Positions 8,330 to 16,774 of a DNA stretch of 64,000 bases are shown in pieces. The DNA comes from Clostridia bacterium. Lineage in GTDB: Bacteria > Bacillota > Clostridia > Oscillospirales > Acutalibacteraceae. The DNA lies in contig JAFXGM010000014.1 of NCBI GenBank assembly GCA_017513195.1, positions 1 through 64,000 of the forward strand, written 5' to 3'. A program made the position numbers and the translations under genes. Each line of letters begins with the position of its first letter. The first letter of the stretch is position 1. The notes beneath the pieces were generated by a model. That model was given only the letters and a program-made list of their open reading frames with translations, did not search any database and was not told where the DNA came from.

Positions 8330-8887
8330 TTACTGCTTTATTTTTGCTCTGATACGACGAAGTGCATTATCAACCGATTTTGCGGTAATTCCTAAAGTAT
8401 CGGCGATATCGGCATAACTTTTACCGTTTAAAAACTCAACGAGCACATCATATTCAAGCTTGGATAAATCTTTTTTTATACTGCTTTCCAAATTGGAAAT
8501 AGCTTCTTTTTCAATAAGTATCTTTTCCGGGTCGCTTGTATCGGCAAGTTCGATGTCATCAATAGGCGAAATCAAATTATCAGGTATATGCTTTGCACTA
8601 CCTACAGCTCGTGATAGTGCCGACGACATTGCTCTGTTTATGCAAAGACAAACAAAGGTTTTAAAGGAAGCTTTTGTTGCATCATAGGTTTTAACCGCAG
8701 AAAAAATTGCCAACACGCCTTCTTGAATAAAATCTTCGGTATCAAGACCGCTAGCATTATAGCGTGATGCTACGCTTATTATATAGGGCATATAACGATT
8801 TATAAGCTGTTGTAAATATTTATAATCGCCGCCATTTATAAGCTCTACCAACTGATTGTCTGATAAATTTTCTTGCATTAAAACCAC
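8330..8887 (-). CDS. Sigma-70 family factor, SigH (Spo0H)-like
   Basis: 185 residues from GTG at 8887, with GGAG 6 nt upstream; an ATG three codons later is poorly spaced. Region 2 shows DTEDFIQEGVLAIFSAVKTYD and SFKTFVCLCINRAM, matching the SigH pattern of a core-binding helix followed by SFK.FxxLCI.R. Region 4 at the C-terminus contains LSKLEYDVLVEFLNGKSY and an HTH ending SVDNALRRIRAKIK, very like SigH. SigH directs early-sporulation and competence genes. It is shorter than Bacillus SigH (~218). No anti-sigma gene is adjacent. SigH-like identity is likely but not proved. Confidence 0.75.
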   Translation of the reverse strand: MVLMQENLSDNQLVELINGGDYKYLQQLINRYMPYIISVASRYNASGLDTEDFIQEGVLAIFSAVKTYDATKASFKTFVCLCINRAMSSALSRAVGSAKHIPDNLISPIDDIELADTSDPEKILIEKEAISNLESSIKKDLSKLEYDVLVEFLNGKSYADIADTLGITAKSVDNALRRIRAKIKQ

Positions 8888-8975
8888 ATAATACTCCTAC
8901 AATATTATATTAAATATACATTAATTATTAAACTTTGTCAAGTATTTTTATTAAAAGTGACAAAATATAAAAACA

Positions 8976-9017
8976 AAAAACGGTATTTGCCACCGTTCGA
9001 CAGCAAATACCGTTTTT
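8976..9017. terminator. Strong hairpin terminator between yerC and the sigma gene
   Basis: AAAAACGGTATTTGC (8976-8990) and GCAAATACCGTTTTT (9003-9017) make a perfect 15-bp stem. It lies just beyond the yerC-like stop. A/T-rich ends on both sides allow action in either direction. Confidence 0.85.
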
Positions 9018-9022
9018 ATTTT

Positions 9023-9286
9023 TTATTTTACAAGGGTTTTATAACCTTTTCCATACTGAACGCATCGTGAAACTCGGCTAAGGGTTGCCGATGATATTTC
9101 ACACTCTTGCATTACTTGATTATATGTTTTACCTTCTTTCAAAAGCTTTGCAGCCTTTACACGTTGAGCCATTTGCTCAAGCTCTTTTGCCGTGCATAAA
9201 TCCTCAAACAAAATTTCACAATCTTCGAGTGTTTTGAGTGATAAAATAAGACTGAACAACTCATTGATATCATTGTTTTTTGACAT
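9023..9286 (-). CDS. YerC/YecD family TrpR-related DNA-binding protein
   Basis: 87 residues from ATG 9286, with GAAGG 8 nt upstream; an in-frame GTG at 9295 overlaps that site. The protein is a small helical TrpR-like repressor: a dimer helix region (LFSLILSLKTLEDCEILFEDL), then a helix-turn-helix with ELEQMAQRVKAAKLL and TYNQVMQECEISSATLSRV. The ligand is unknown; family members lack proven effectors. It follows the amino-acid ABC transporter ATPase gene with a 14-nt gap and probably shares its transcript. Confidence 0.85.
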   Translation of the reverse strand: MSKNNDINELFSLILSLKTLEDCEILFEDLCTAKELEQMAQRVKAAKLLKEGKTYNQVMQECEISSATLSRVSRCVQYGKGYKTLVK

Positions 9287-9300
9287 TTTATGCACCTTCT

Positions 9301-10059
9301 TTACAGCTTTTCAAGCGAATTTTGCAAAAAGTGACGTGTCTTTTCTGATTGCGGATTTTCAAAAATTTGTTCGGGTGTTCCCATTTCTTCTATAACACCG
9401 TCAGCCATAAAGATAATCTTATCAGAAACGTTTTTCGCAAATTCCATTTCGTGTGTTACAACAATCATTGTGCTACCCGACTCTTTAAGTCCCTTTATAA
9501 CACGTAAAACCTCGCCCGTAAGCTCGGGGTCAAGCGCACTGGTAGGCTCGTCAAAGCAGAGTATATCAGGATTCATGGCAAGCGCACGCGCAATAGCAAC
9601 ACGCTGCTGCTGACCGCCTGATAATTGACAAGGATAACTGTCAATCTTTTCTAAAAGACCTACCTTTTCTATCAAGGCACGAGCGTTATTTTCTATTTCT
9701 TCGTTAGTACCTTTTTTAAGTAGCTTTGGCGCGAGCGTTACGTTATCTAAAACATTATACTGTGGAAACAAATTAAATGATTGAAAAACAAGTCCAAAAT
9801 GCAGACGATTTTCACGGATTTTATTTTCTTTAAGATTTTTTATATTTTCACCGTCAAAAAGCACTTCGTCATTAACACTTATCGTTCCCTTGTCAGGTGT
9901 TTCAAGAAAATTAAGGCAACGCAGCAGTGTGGTTTTACCACTACCGGAGGAACCTATTATAGAAATAACCTCTCCCTCGCTTAGTGAAAAGCTTATGCCC
10001 TTTAAAACTTCGGTTTTACCAAAGTTCTTTTTAATATTTTTTACCTCTAATAACGGCAT
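9301..10059 (-). CDS. Polar amino-acid ABC transporter ATP-binding protein
   Basis: 252 residues, the usual GlnQ length. Walker [10 protein letters not shown] (about 37-45), Q-loop VFQSFNLFP, signature [15 protein letters not shown], Walker [13 protein letters not shown] and H-loop VVTHE are all intact. It sits 12 nt after the permease gene and completes a binding protein-permease-ATPase importer of the polar amino-acid (HAAT) class. The substrate cannot be read from the ATPase. Confidence 0.95.
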   Translation of the reverse strand: MPLLEVKNIKKNFGKTEVLKGISFSLSEGEVISIIGSSGSGKTTLLRCLNFLETPDKGTISVNDEVLFDGENIKNLKENKIRENRLHFGLVFQSFNLFPQYNVLDNVTLAPKLLKKGTNEEIENNARALIEKVGLLEKIDSYPCQLSGGQQQRVAIARALAMNPDILCFDEPTSALDPELTGEVLRVIKGLKESGSTMIVVTHEMEFAKNVSDKIIFMADGVIEEMGTPEQIFENPQSEKTRHFLQNSLEKL

Positions 10060-10071
10060 TTAGCTTCCCTC

Positions 10072-10767
10072 CTATACCTTAAAGTAGCTGAGTTTTTTCT
10101 CAATATAGTTAAACAGCAATGTCAATATACCACTAAACGCCAAGAAATAAACACCGGTAAAGAATAGCGGCCATAACAATCCGTCGTTTCGTATATAATC
10201 TTGCGCAGACCATATAATCTCATAAACGGTGATTGTTCTTGCGAGCGAAGTGTCCTTTACCAAGGTTATTATTTCATTAGACATTGGCGGCACGATTCTT
10301 TTTATCATTTGCAAAAGCGTAACCTTAAAAAATATTTGCGTCTTAGTAAGACCAAGTACTTCTCCGGCTTCTTGTTGTCCCTTTGGTACACCCTGTATAC
10401 CACCACGGAAAATTTCCGAAAAATAGCACGCATAGTTTATAGAGAATGCGATTACTGCGGTAACAAGTGGGTCCGCCATATTAAGATCGCGCATAAAATC
10501 TATAAAAAAGTTATTATAATTTGCCTGCTCTGCTACCGTTACTAAAAGACCGGGGCCAAAGTAGAAAAGTATAAGCTGCAGCATTAGCGGTGTTCCACGA
10601 ATAACCCATACAAACACCTTTACTAAAAAGCTAAGCGGCTTAAAGCGGCTCATTGAACCAAAGGATATTATAAGTCCAAGTGGCAAAGCAAAAAGCAGCG
10701 TTAAAGCAAAAAGTTCTAACGTAACTAAAAAGTTCTCAAACAGATTAATTACTACTTCCCAAAACAT
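10072..10767 (-). CDS. Polar amino-acid ABC transporter permease
   Basis: 231 residues from ATG 10767 (AGAGGA 8-9 nt upstream); the frame also has an upstream TTG. Five or so hydrophobic helices, with the coupling motif EAGEVLGLTKTQIFFKVTLLQ (about 138 onward) near the middle, the EAA loop of HisM/GlnP-type permeases. Only one permease gene is present, so a homodimer is expected. Confidence 0.93.
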   Translation of the reverse strand: MFWEVVINLFENFLVTLELFALTLLFALPLGLIISFGSMSRFKPLSFLVKVFVWVIRGTPLMLQLILFYFGPGLLVTVAEQANYNNFFIDFMRDLNMADPLVTAVIAFSINYACYFSEIFRGGIQGVPKGQQEAGEVLGLTKTQIFFKVTLLQMIKRIVPPMSNEIITLVKDTSLARTITVYEIIWSAQDYIRNDGLLWPLFFTGVYFLAFSGILTLLFNYIEKKLSYFKV

Positions 10768-10790
10768 TATCAAATTCCTCTCAAAACAGT

Positions 10791-10823
10791 ATTAAATAGA
10801 GACCGTAAAGGCCTCTATTTAAT
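10791..10823 (-). terminator. Intercistronic hairpin between binding-protein and permease genes
   Basis: ATTAAATAGAG (10791-10801) pairs with CTCTATTTAAT (10813-10823), 11 bp with an 11-nt loop, and no strong U tract follows. A hairpin here commonly stabilises the upstream mRNA or causes partial termination, giving more binding protein than membrane parts. This role is inferred. Confidence 0.55.
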
Positions 10824-10841
10824 AGTCAATATAAACAATTA

Positions 10842-11645
10842 TTATTCAGCAAGTGTAAGTGAATATTTGTCAGCTAATTTCTGGAGTGAATCATCAGCCT
10901 TCATCTCGGCCATAAGCTCGTTAATCTTTGCAGTAAGGTCTGAGCCCTTGCGGCAAGCGATAGCATATTCTTCTTCTGTAAGTGAAATACCTACACCCAA
11001 ATCTTCAAAGCTGGTACCCTCGCCTGTCATTGCCTTTGCCATTGTGATATCAATGATACAAGCATCAGCCTTAGCTGTTTTGATAGCTGTCAATGCATCG
11101 CTTTGTGCGTCGTATTCTTTGAACTTAAAGCCCTTTTCTGCAGCAATATCTTTACCTGCCGAACCTGCTTCAACAGCAAAATTTAATTCCTTCATAGACT
11201 CTGCGGTTGTATACTGTGCAACCTTATCAGCCTTCATAACAACAACCTGTGCATTAAGTACGTAAGGATTTGTGCAGCTTGCGTTTGTTTTTGCTTCATC
11301 AGAAAGTGTCATACCATTCCATACAACGTCAATCTTCTTAGAATTAAGTGTTGCCCACTTGTTGTTCCAGTCAATAACAACAAATTCTGCATCAACGCCA
11401 AGCTTATCAGCAACTGCAATAGCAAACTCGGTATCAAAACCGGTCCATTCGCCCTTGTCATCTTTGTAGTTCATAGGCTCGTAAATTGTCATACCTACAA
11501 CAAGCTTGCCCTTGTCCTTAATATATTCAAGGTCGGTCTTAACTGCCTGTGGCTCAGATGTGTTTGATGCTGTGTCGGTTTCACCACAACCGGCAAAACA
11601 GAACAACATAGCAACTACCATAAGTAATGCAATAATCTTTTTCAT
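10842..11645 (-). CDS. Amino-acid ABC transporter substrate-binding lipoprotein
   Basis: 267 residues. Signal peptide with lipobox FAGC (lipidated Cys20), then a type-3 family (SBP_bac_3) fold: KDKGKLVVGMTIYEPMNY, WTGFDTEFAIAVADKLG and the ligand-domain segment WNGMTLSDEAKTN. SBP_bac_3 proteins bind amino acids outside the cell and deliver them to the permease encoded downstream. First gene of the operon with its own promoter (11691-11719) and a separating hairpin. Confidence 0.94.
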   Translation of the reverse strand: MKKIIALLMVVAMLFCFAGCGETDTASNTSEPQAVKTDLEYIKDKGKLVVGMTIYEPMNYKDDKGEWTGFDTEFAIAVADKLGVDAEFVVIDWNNKWATLNSKKIDVVWNGMTLSDEAKTNASCTNPYVLNAQVVVMKADKVAQYTTAESMKELNFAVEAGSAGKDIAAEKGFKFKEYDAQSDALTAIKTAKADACIIDITMAKAMTGEGTSFEDLGVGISLTEEEYAIACRKGSDLTAKINELMAEMKADDSLQKLADKYSLTLAE

Positions 11646-11690
11646 AAATAATTACTCCTTTTCCCTTTCGGGTTTTGATTTGATGTTGCT

Positions 11691-11719
11691 ATTATACTTT
11701 ACCAAACTAAAGTTGTAAA
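11691..11719 (-). promoter_or_regulatory. SigA-type promoter for the amino-acid ABC operon
   Basis: On the minus strand TTTACA (11714-11719), 17-bp spacer, TATAAT (11691-11696), about 45 nt before the binding-protein start. Confidence 0.7.
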
Positions 11720-11814
11720 GTGTTTTTTGCCGAATTTTTGCACTTTTGTACGATTGCACAAAAAAGTTGAAAACTTTTATGCATTATCACTTTAATTCGC
11801 TAAAGAAGTAAATT

Positions 11815-11848
11815 AAAACAAAAACTCGCGCGAACGAGTTTTTGTTTT
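11815..11848 (-). terminator. Terminator after the amidase gene
   Basis: AAAACAAAAACTCG (11815-11828) pairs with CGAGTTTTTGTTTT (11835-11848), loop CGCGAA; it ends 4 nt from the amidase stop. Confidence 0.85.
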
Positions 11849-11852
11849 CTAA

Positions 11853-12398
11853 TTAAATTTGCGGCACTATAAACGGTATGCCAAAATAATCGGTAAGCGA
11901 TACAACCACATTTGCAGCAATAGCCTCTATGTTATCGCGTATCCAGATTGCATCCTCATAATTATCGTGATAAGCAAATTCTATTAGTACACCGGGTGCG
12001 CGTGTGCGACGAACCTCGCCTATTGAAGTAGTAGGTATTGTACGCACGTTTTGCGGCAGTGGATATATAAGCTTTAAATTGTTAGCGATAATCTCTGCCG
12101 CACGAGCTCCGTTTACGCTTGTCGGAAAATAGTAAACCTCGGTTCCTCTTCTGCTGCCGTCGCCACTGCCCGTTGCATTAGAATGGAGTGCCAGATGCAG
12201 ATCATAATTTCCCATATTTGATTGTGCTATAGAGCTTGCGGCGGTCATTTGAGGTGTGTTGCGTGTAAAAGAAATACCACTTGCATATAAATATGGCTCC
12301 ATAGCATCGGCAATTAAATTCATATAATATTCTTCGTTGCCGCCTATTATATAAGGATTAAATTCCTGTGTTGACGGACTTAAATAAATACTAGGCAT
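11853..12398 (-). CDS. N-acetylmuramoyl-L-alanine amidase (Amidase_3 fold), no signal peptide
   Basis: 181 residues, a single catalytic domain without signal peptide or wall-binding repeats. Amidase_3 landmarks: a Glu ligand in GGNEEYYMN (about 20-27), His in LALHSNA (about 69-72) and a catalytic Glu in VLIEFAYHDN (about 137-146). The first zinc His found in most members (GHGG) is replaced by LSPSTQEFN, as seen in a Clostridial branch of the family. A lone cytoplasmic amidase could act in the mother cell on spore cortex, or be released by lysis; both are inference. Divergent from potABCD. Confidence 0.82.
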   Translation of the reverse strand: MPSIYLSPSTQEFNPYIIGGNEEYYMNLIADAMEPYLYASGISFTRNTPQMTAASSIAQSNMGNYDLHLALHSNATGSGDGSRRGTEVYYFPTSVNGARAAEIIANNLKLIYPLPQNVRTIPTTSIGEVRRTRAPGVLIEFAYHDNYEDAIWIRDNIEAIAANVVVSLTDYFGIPFIVPQI

Positions 12399-12591
12399 AA
12401 TATTCCCCCTCTTGCCATTGTATGCAAAAGTGTGAATTTATATAATAAACTTAAAATAAATGGTAATTAACCGCTTGCATATTTTTTGTGAGTATTTACG
12501 AGCATTTTAAAGAAAAAATGAGCAAACGTGAGTTTATCAAAATTTATCATAAAATTCCAACCAAAATTTCTACATTTTTTGCAAAATTTAC

Positions 12592-12620
12592 TTGACTTTT
12601 GGGGCATTTAGTTTTATCTT
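12592..12620 (+). promoter_or_regulatory. Promoter of the potABCD operon
   Basis: TTGACT (12592-12597), 17-bp spacer, TATCTT (12615-12620). A start near 12627 would give a leader of about 200 nt. The stretch 12399-12590 holds no gene and is A/T-rich. Confidence 0.5.
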
Positions 12621-12626
12621 TATTAT

Positions 12627-12824
12627 TGTTAATATAAATATTAATTTAACGCATCTGTGTAGAAAGACGGTCGGTACTAATGTATGCCGTAGTCCGCATT
12701 TGCAGGACTATGAAAAACCCTTTGTCAGGGCATACAAACAAACGGCTGGGGTATCGCGCAGGGTAAACGTAAAACTTTACTACTGTCGACACTTGTAGTG
12801 TTTGGCAAAGGGGGATGTGGTTAA
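12627..12824 (+). ncRNA. Structured 5' leader of potABCD, candidate riboswitch
   Basis: About 200 nt of GC-richer non-coding sequence between a promoter and potA. Visible pairing: P1 TGTATGCC (12681-12688) with GGCATACA (12729-12736). P1 encloses hairpin P2, TAGTCCGCA..TGCAGGACTA (12690-12710), and the unpaired CCCTTTGTC (12718-12726). That 9-mer is complementary (one G-U) to GGCAAAGGG (12804-12812), the potA ribosome-binding region. CCCT can also pair locally with AGGG (12727-12730), in competition with P1. A hairpin ACACT/AGTGT (12789-12801) lies before the ribosome site. I do not recognise the class; the arrangement suggests translational control. Confidence 0.55.
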
Positions 12825-13949
12825 ATGACCAAACAAAATATTATAGAGCTTAAAGACATCTTCGTATCTTTTGGTGACGAAAAGGTGCTTGACGGACTAA
12901 ACCTTGCAATTCGTGATAAAGAGTTTATCACGCTACTTGGTCCTTCGGGCTGTGGCAAAACCACCACACTGCGAATTATTGCAGGCTTTTTGGATGCCGA
13001 CAGTGGCGAAGTGATTTTTGAGGACAAAAAAATAAATGGTGTGCCTTCGTACAAACGACAGGTTAACACCATTTTTCAGCGTTATGCACTTTTTCCGCAC
13101 CTTAACGTGTACGAAAACGTTGCATTTGGGCTTCGTGTAAAAAAATTAAAGGAAAACGAAATAAAAGAGATTGTTACCGAAATGTTGCATCTTGTAAACC
13201 TTGACGGTTTTGAAAAGCGTAGCATCTCTACCCTATCGGGCGGTCAACAACAGCGTGTTGCCATTGCTCGCGCTATTGCAAATAAGCCAAAGGTATTACT
13301 TCTTGACGAGCCGCTTGCTGCGCTGGACTTAAAGCTTCGCAAGGATATGCAAAAAGAGCTTCGTCGCATACAGCGTCAGCTTGGCATTACCTTTGTATTT
13401 GTTACCCACGACCAAGAAGAAGCGCTTACAATGTCTGACCGTGTTGTTGTTATGAACAAAGGTCAAATTCAACAAATCGGTACCCCGCAAGATATTTACA
13501 ACGAGCCCGAAAACGCATTTGTTGCCGACTTTATTGGTGAATCAAATATTCTTGACGGTGTTATGCACGACGACTTTGTTGCTGAATTTTCAGGTCACGT
13601 TTTCGAATGTCTTGATAAAGGCTTCGATAAAAACGAAAGCGTTGACGTGGTTGTTCGCCCGGAGGACGTTGATATTGTCCCCGTAGAAAAGGGTATGCTT
13701 AAGGGCGTTGTAACGTCGGTTGACTTTTTGGGTGTTCACTATGAAATCATTGTTGATATCGGCGGCTTTAAATGGATGATACAAACCACCGACGAATGCT
13801 TTGTTGGTGACAATGTTGGTCTGTACATAGAGCCCGACGCGATACACATTATGAAAAAATCAGAATACTCCGGTCTTTATGGCGACTACAGCACCTATAG
13901 CGAAGAGATGGAGCATCTTTCCGATATTACGGAGGATGACGATGAATAA
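12825..13949 (+). CDS. potA: Spermidine/putrescine ABC transporter ATP-binding protein PotA
   Basis: 374 residues. ATG 12825 follows AAAGGGGGA at 8-9 nt. Walker [10 protein letters not shown] (about 39-47), signature [15 protein letters not shown], Walker [13 protein letters not shown] and H-loop [13 protein letters not shown] are intact. The C-terminal ~130 residues form the TOBE/OB regulatory domain of PotA/MalK-type ATPases. It powers import of polyamines by PotB/PotC with PotD. First gene of the four-gene operon; its ribosome site can pair with the upstream leader. Confidence 0.95.
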   Translation: MTKQNIIELKDIFVSFGDEKVLDGLNLAIRDKEFITLLGPSGCGKTTTLRIIAGFLDADSGEVIFEDKKINGVPSYKRQVNTIFQRYALFPHLNVYENVAFGLRVKKLKENEIKEIVTEMLHLVNLDGFEKRSISTLSGGQQQRVAIARAIANKPKVLLLDEPLAALDLKLRKDMQKELRRIQRQLGITFVFVTHDQEEALTMSDRVVVMNKGQIQQIGTPQDIYNEPENAFVADFIGESNILDGVMHDDFVAEFSGHVFECLDKGFDKNESVDVVVRPEDVDIVPVEKGMLKGVVTSVDFLGVHYEIIVDIGGFKWMIQTTDECFVGDNVGLYIEPDAIHIMKKSEYSGLYGDYSTYSEEMEHLSDITEDDDE

Positions 13950-14763
13950 AAAAAGCTTTGGTAGCCGCATAGTAGCGTCACCTTATATAGTGTGGGCGGC
14001 AATATTTATTATTGTGCCACTACTTATAATGGTGTATTTTGCTTTTACCGATTCAAACGGTGTATTTACCTTTGCAAACTTTGCTCAAATAGGTAAATTT
14101 AAAAAGGCTTTTGGTCTTTCAATTCTTTATGCTATTATTGCCACCATCATAACACTGTTGTTGGCATACCCTATGGCATATTATATGACCAAGCTTAAAA
14201 TAAGCAGTCAGCGTATGATAATGATGCTTATTATGCTACCTATGTGGATGAACTTTCTTATCCGTACATATTCTTGGATAACAATACTTGCTAACACCGG
14301 TCTTATAAATAAGTTGTTGAGCTACTTAGGCATTGGGCCTGTGCAGCTTATCAACACTCCCGGTGCAGTAATACTTGGTATGGTGTATGACTTTTTGCCA
14401 TATATGATACTGCCAATTTATACCGCTATGTCAAAAATTGATAATTCTTTGCTTGAGGCGGCAAGCGACTTGGGCTCTAACAGTTGGTCAAGAATCCGTC
14501 GCGTTATAATGCCACTTTCACTCCCCGGTGTAATTTCGGGTATTACAATGGTATTTGTACCATCGGTTAGTACCTTTTATATTTCGCAAAAATTGGGCGG
14601 TAACAAGACCTTGCTTATAGGTGACGCTATTGAGTACCTGTTTAACACAGGTCCACAATATTACAATATCGCCTCTACCCTTTCACTTATTCTTATGGTG
14701 CTTATACTTATAAGTACACTCATAATGAACCGCTTTGGCGACGATGAGGAGGTAGTTGTATGA
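13942..14763 (+). CDS. potB: Spermidine/putrescine ABC transporter permease PotB
   Basis: 273 residues from the ATG at 13942, with GGAGG 6 nt upstream; the start overlaps the potA stop by 8 nt, indicating coupling. About six membrane helices, with the EAA coupling loop [20 protein letters not shown] (about 173-192). It pairs with PotC to form the translocation channel. Confidence 0.94.
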   Translation: MNKKSFGSRIVASPYIVWAAIFIIVPLLIMVYFAFTDSNGVFTFANFAQIGKFKKAFGLSILYAIIATIITLLLAYPMAYYMTKLKISSQRMIMMLIMLPMWMNFLIRTYSWITILANTGLINKLLSYLGIGPVQLINTPGAVILGMVYDFLPYMILPIYTAMSKIDNSLLEAASDLGSNSWSRIRRVIMPLSLPGVISGITMVFVPSVSTFYISQKLGGNKTLLIGDAIEYLFNTGPQYYNIASTLSLILMVLILISTLIMNRFGDDEEVVV

Positions 14764-15563
14764 AGGCTCTATCTCGTATCTACGTTGCACTAATTCTTAT
14801 TTTCCTTTACGCACCCGTTGCGGTTATGATTTTCTTTTCATTTAACTCGGGCGGAAGCGTGTGGGTGTTTGAAGGCTTCTCACTTGATTGGTATAAAGGG
14901 CTTGCTACCAATACCGCTATGTTAGAGGCACTAAAGCACACCCTTATTATCGCAGTTCTTTCGGCGCTTATTTCTACCGTAATGGGCACTGCCGCATCGG
15001 TTGGTATTTTGGCGCTTCGCAAGCGCGTCAGCCGTAGTGCTGTAATGTCGATTACAAATATTCCTATGATGAACGCCGATATTGTAACCGGCATTTCGCT
15101 GATGCTGCTTTTTGTATTTGTAGGCAATCTCTTTGCACTAAAAGAGTCGCTCGGCTTTTTCACGGTATTAGCGGCGCATATTACCTTCAACCTGCCTTAT
15201 GTTATCTTGTCGGTTATGCCAAGACTTCGAGCTACCGATATGAGTCTTAACGAAGCAGCACTCGATCTTGGTTGCACACCGGTACAGGCATTCTTTAAGG
15301 TTATATTACCGTCTATTTCCACATCAATTTTTACGGGCGCCATAATGGCATTTACCCTGTCGCTTGACGACTTTGTTATAAGCTACTTTACTTGCGGTCA
15401 CTATCAGACGTTGCCTATCGTGATTTACAACATGACAAAGAAGACCGTAGCGCCTGATGTTTACGCACTTTCAACCATTATATTCCTTTGTGTGTTTGTA
15501 TTACTTATACTATATAACACCCTTCAATCAAAGGCTGATTCAAGGAGGGGTTTTAATGTTTAA
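14760..15563 (+). CDS. potC: Spermidine/putrescine ABC transporter permease PotC
   Basis: 267 residues. The start forms an ATGA overlap with the potB stop. Six predicted helices and the EAA loop LNEAALDLGCTPVQAFFKVI (about 163-182), which couples to PotA. The C-terminal region overlaps the potD start. Confidence 0.94.
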   Translation: MKALSRIYVALILIFLYAPVAVMIFFSFNSGGSVWVFEGFSLDWYKGLATNTAMLEALKHTLIIAVLSALISTVMGTAASVGILALRKRVSRSAVMSITNIPMMNADIVTGISLMLLFVFVGNLFALKESLGFFTVLAAHITFNLPYVILSVMPRLRATDMSLNEAALDLGCTPVQAFFKVILPSISTSIFTGAIMAFTLSLDDFVISYFTCGHYQTLPIVIYNMTKKTVAPDVYALSTIIFLCVFVLLILYNTLQSKADSRRGFNV

Positions 15564-16671
15564 AAAAATATTAGCGCTTACTCTTTGTGTAGTATTATGC
15601 CTTTCGCTTTTTGGTTGCGGCTACGAATATTTTGAGCTTAACCTCGAGCAAGATTATGCCGCTATAGCAAAAGAAAAGGACCTTGTTGGCACCGAGCTTA
15701 ACGTTTACAACTGGGGCGAATATATCTCTGACGGCAGCGAGGGCTGTATGGACGTAAACCGTGAGTTTGAACGCCTTACGGGAATAAAGGTAAACTACAC
15801 CACCTTTGAAAGTAATGAAACAATGTATTCACAGCTTAAAAACGGTGGCGTCAGTTACGATATTATTATTCCGTCCGACTATATGATAGCTCGCCTTAAA
15901 TCAGAGGATATGCTGTCAAAAATAGACGTAAGCAAGCTTTCAAACTACAAGTATATTGATGAGCAGTATAAAGGTCTTTTCTTTGACGAAACGCAAGAAT
16001 ACACCGTACCTTATAACGTTGGTATGGTTGGTATTATTTATAACTCCGCTTTAATAAGCGAGCCCGAGCATTCGTGGAACGCTTTATGGAGTGAAGACTA
16101 CCGCAACATGTCGCTTAACTTCAACAACCCACGTGACGGCTTTATGACGGCACAAAAGTTGCTCGGCTATAGTGTAAATTCTACCAATCTTAAAGAGTGG
16201 GATGAAGCCTGCGAAAAGCTAAAGCAAGGCAAAGACGTTTTACAGTCTTACGTAATGGATGAAATCTATGGCAAGCTTGAAACGGGCGAAGCCGCAATAG
16301 GTCCATACTATGCAGGTGACTATCTTGTTATGTATGACGTAAACGAGGATTTACGTTTCTTCTACCCAGAGGAAGGCACCAACATATTTATCGACTCTAT
16401 ATGCGTGCCAAAAAGCGTTAAAAATTATGAGGCGGCACTTGTTTATATCGACTTTTTGTTAGAACCCGATATAGCGCTTGCCAATGCCGAATATATCGGC
16501 TACGCTTCTCCACATACTGCGGTGGTAAATAACCCCGATTACTGTTATTACCAAAACGAAATCCTCTATCCTAAGCAGGAGGATATGCCAAGCACAGAGT
16601 ATTACCACGATATACCCGAATCGGTGCGTATACATTACGAAAATTTGTGGCTTGATTTAAAGCTTTATTAA
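15556..16671 (+). CDS. potD: Polyamine-binding lipoprotein PotD
   Basis: 371 residues from ATG 15556, preceded by AGGAGGGG and overlapping the potC stop by 8 nt. The lipobox LFGC puts the lipidated Cys at residue 21. The mature start ELNVYNWGEYISDG is the classic PotD/PotF polyamine-binding opening, and YTVPYNVGMVGIIYNS is the hinge-region motif. It is the extracellular receptor for the importer. The four-gene order A-B-C-D matches known spermidine/putrescine systems; the choice between polyamines cannot be made here. Confidence 0.95.
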   Translation: MFKKILALTLCVVLCLSLFGCGYEYFELNLEQDYAAIAKEKDLVGTELNVYNWGEYISDGSEGCMDVNREFERLTGIKVNYTTFESNETMYSQLKNGGVSYDIIIPSDYMIARLKSEDMLSKIDVSKLSNYKYIDEQYKGLFFDETQEYTVPYNVGMVGIIYNSALISEPEHSWNALWSEDYRNMSLNFNNPRDGFMTAQKLLGYSVNSTNLKEWDEACEKLKQGKDVLQSYVMDEIYGKLETGEAAIGPYYAGDYLVMYDVNEDLRFFYPEEGTNIFIDSICVPKSVKNYEAALVYIDFLLEPDIALANAEYIGYASPHTAVVNNPDYCYYQNEILYPKQEDMPSTEYYHDIPESVRIHYENLWLDLKLY

Positions 16672-16676
16672 ACGGT

Positions 16677-16701
16677 AAAACCCTGTATTTTACAGGGTTT
16701 T
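16677..16701 (+). terminator. Terminator of potABCD
   Basis: AAAACCCTGTA (16677-16687) and TACAGGGTTTT (16691-16701), loop TTT, followed by ATTTTTG. Confidence 0.9.
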
Positions 16702-16715
16702 ATTTTTGTGCGCGG

Positions 16716-16744
16716 TTGACAACACTAAATATTTATAATATAAT
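16716..16744 (+). promoter_or_regulatory. Consensus SigA promoter of the nfn-like pair
   Basis: TTGACA (16716-16721), 17-bp spacer, TATAAT (16739-16744), perfect at both hexamers, 30 nt before the first start. Confidence 0.88.
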
Positions 16745-16774
16745 ATTAAAATCTTTAAGAATGAAGGTTTTTTG

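Noticed and set aside
12592..12798. Open frame within the potABCD leader
   Set aside because: No ribosome site, atypical composition, and it crosses the structured leader; treated as non-coding.
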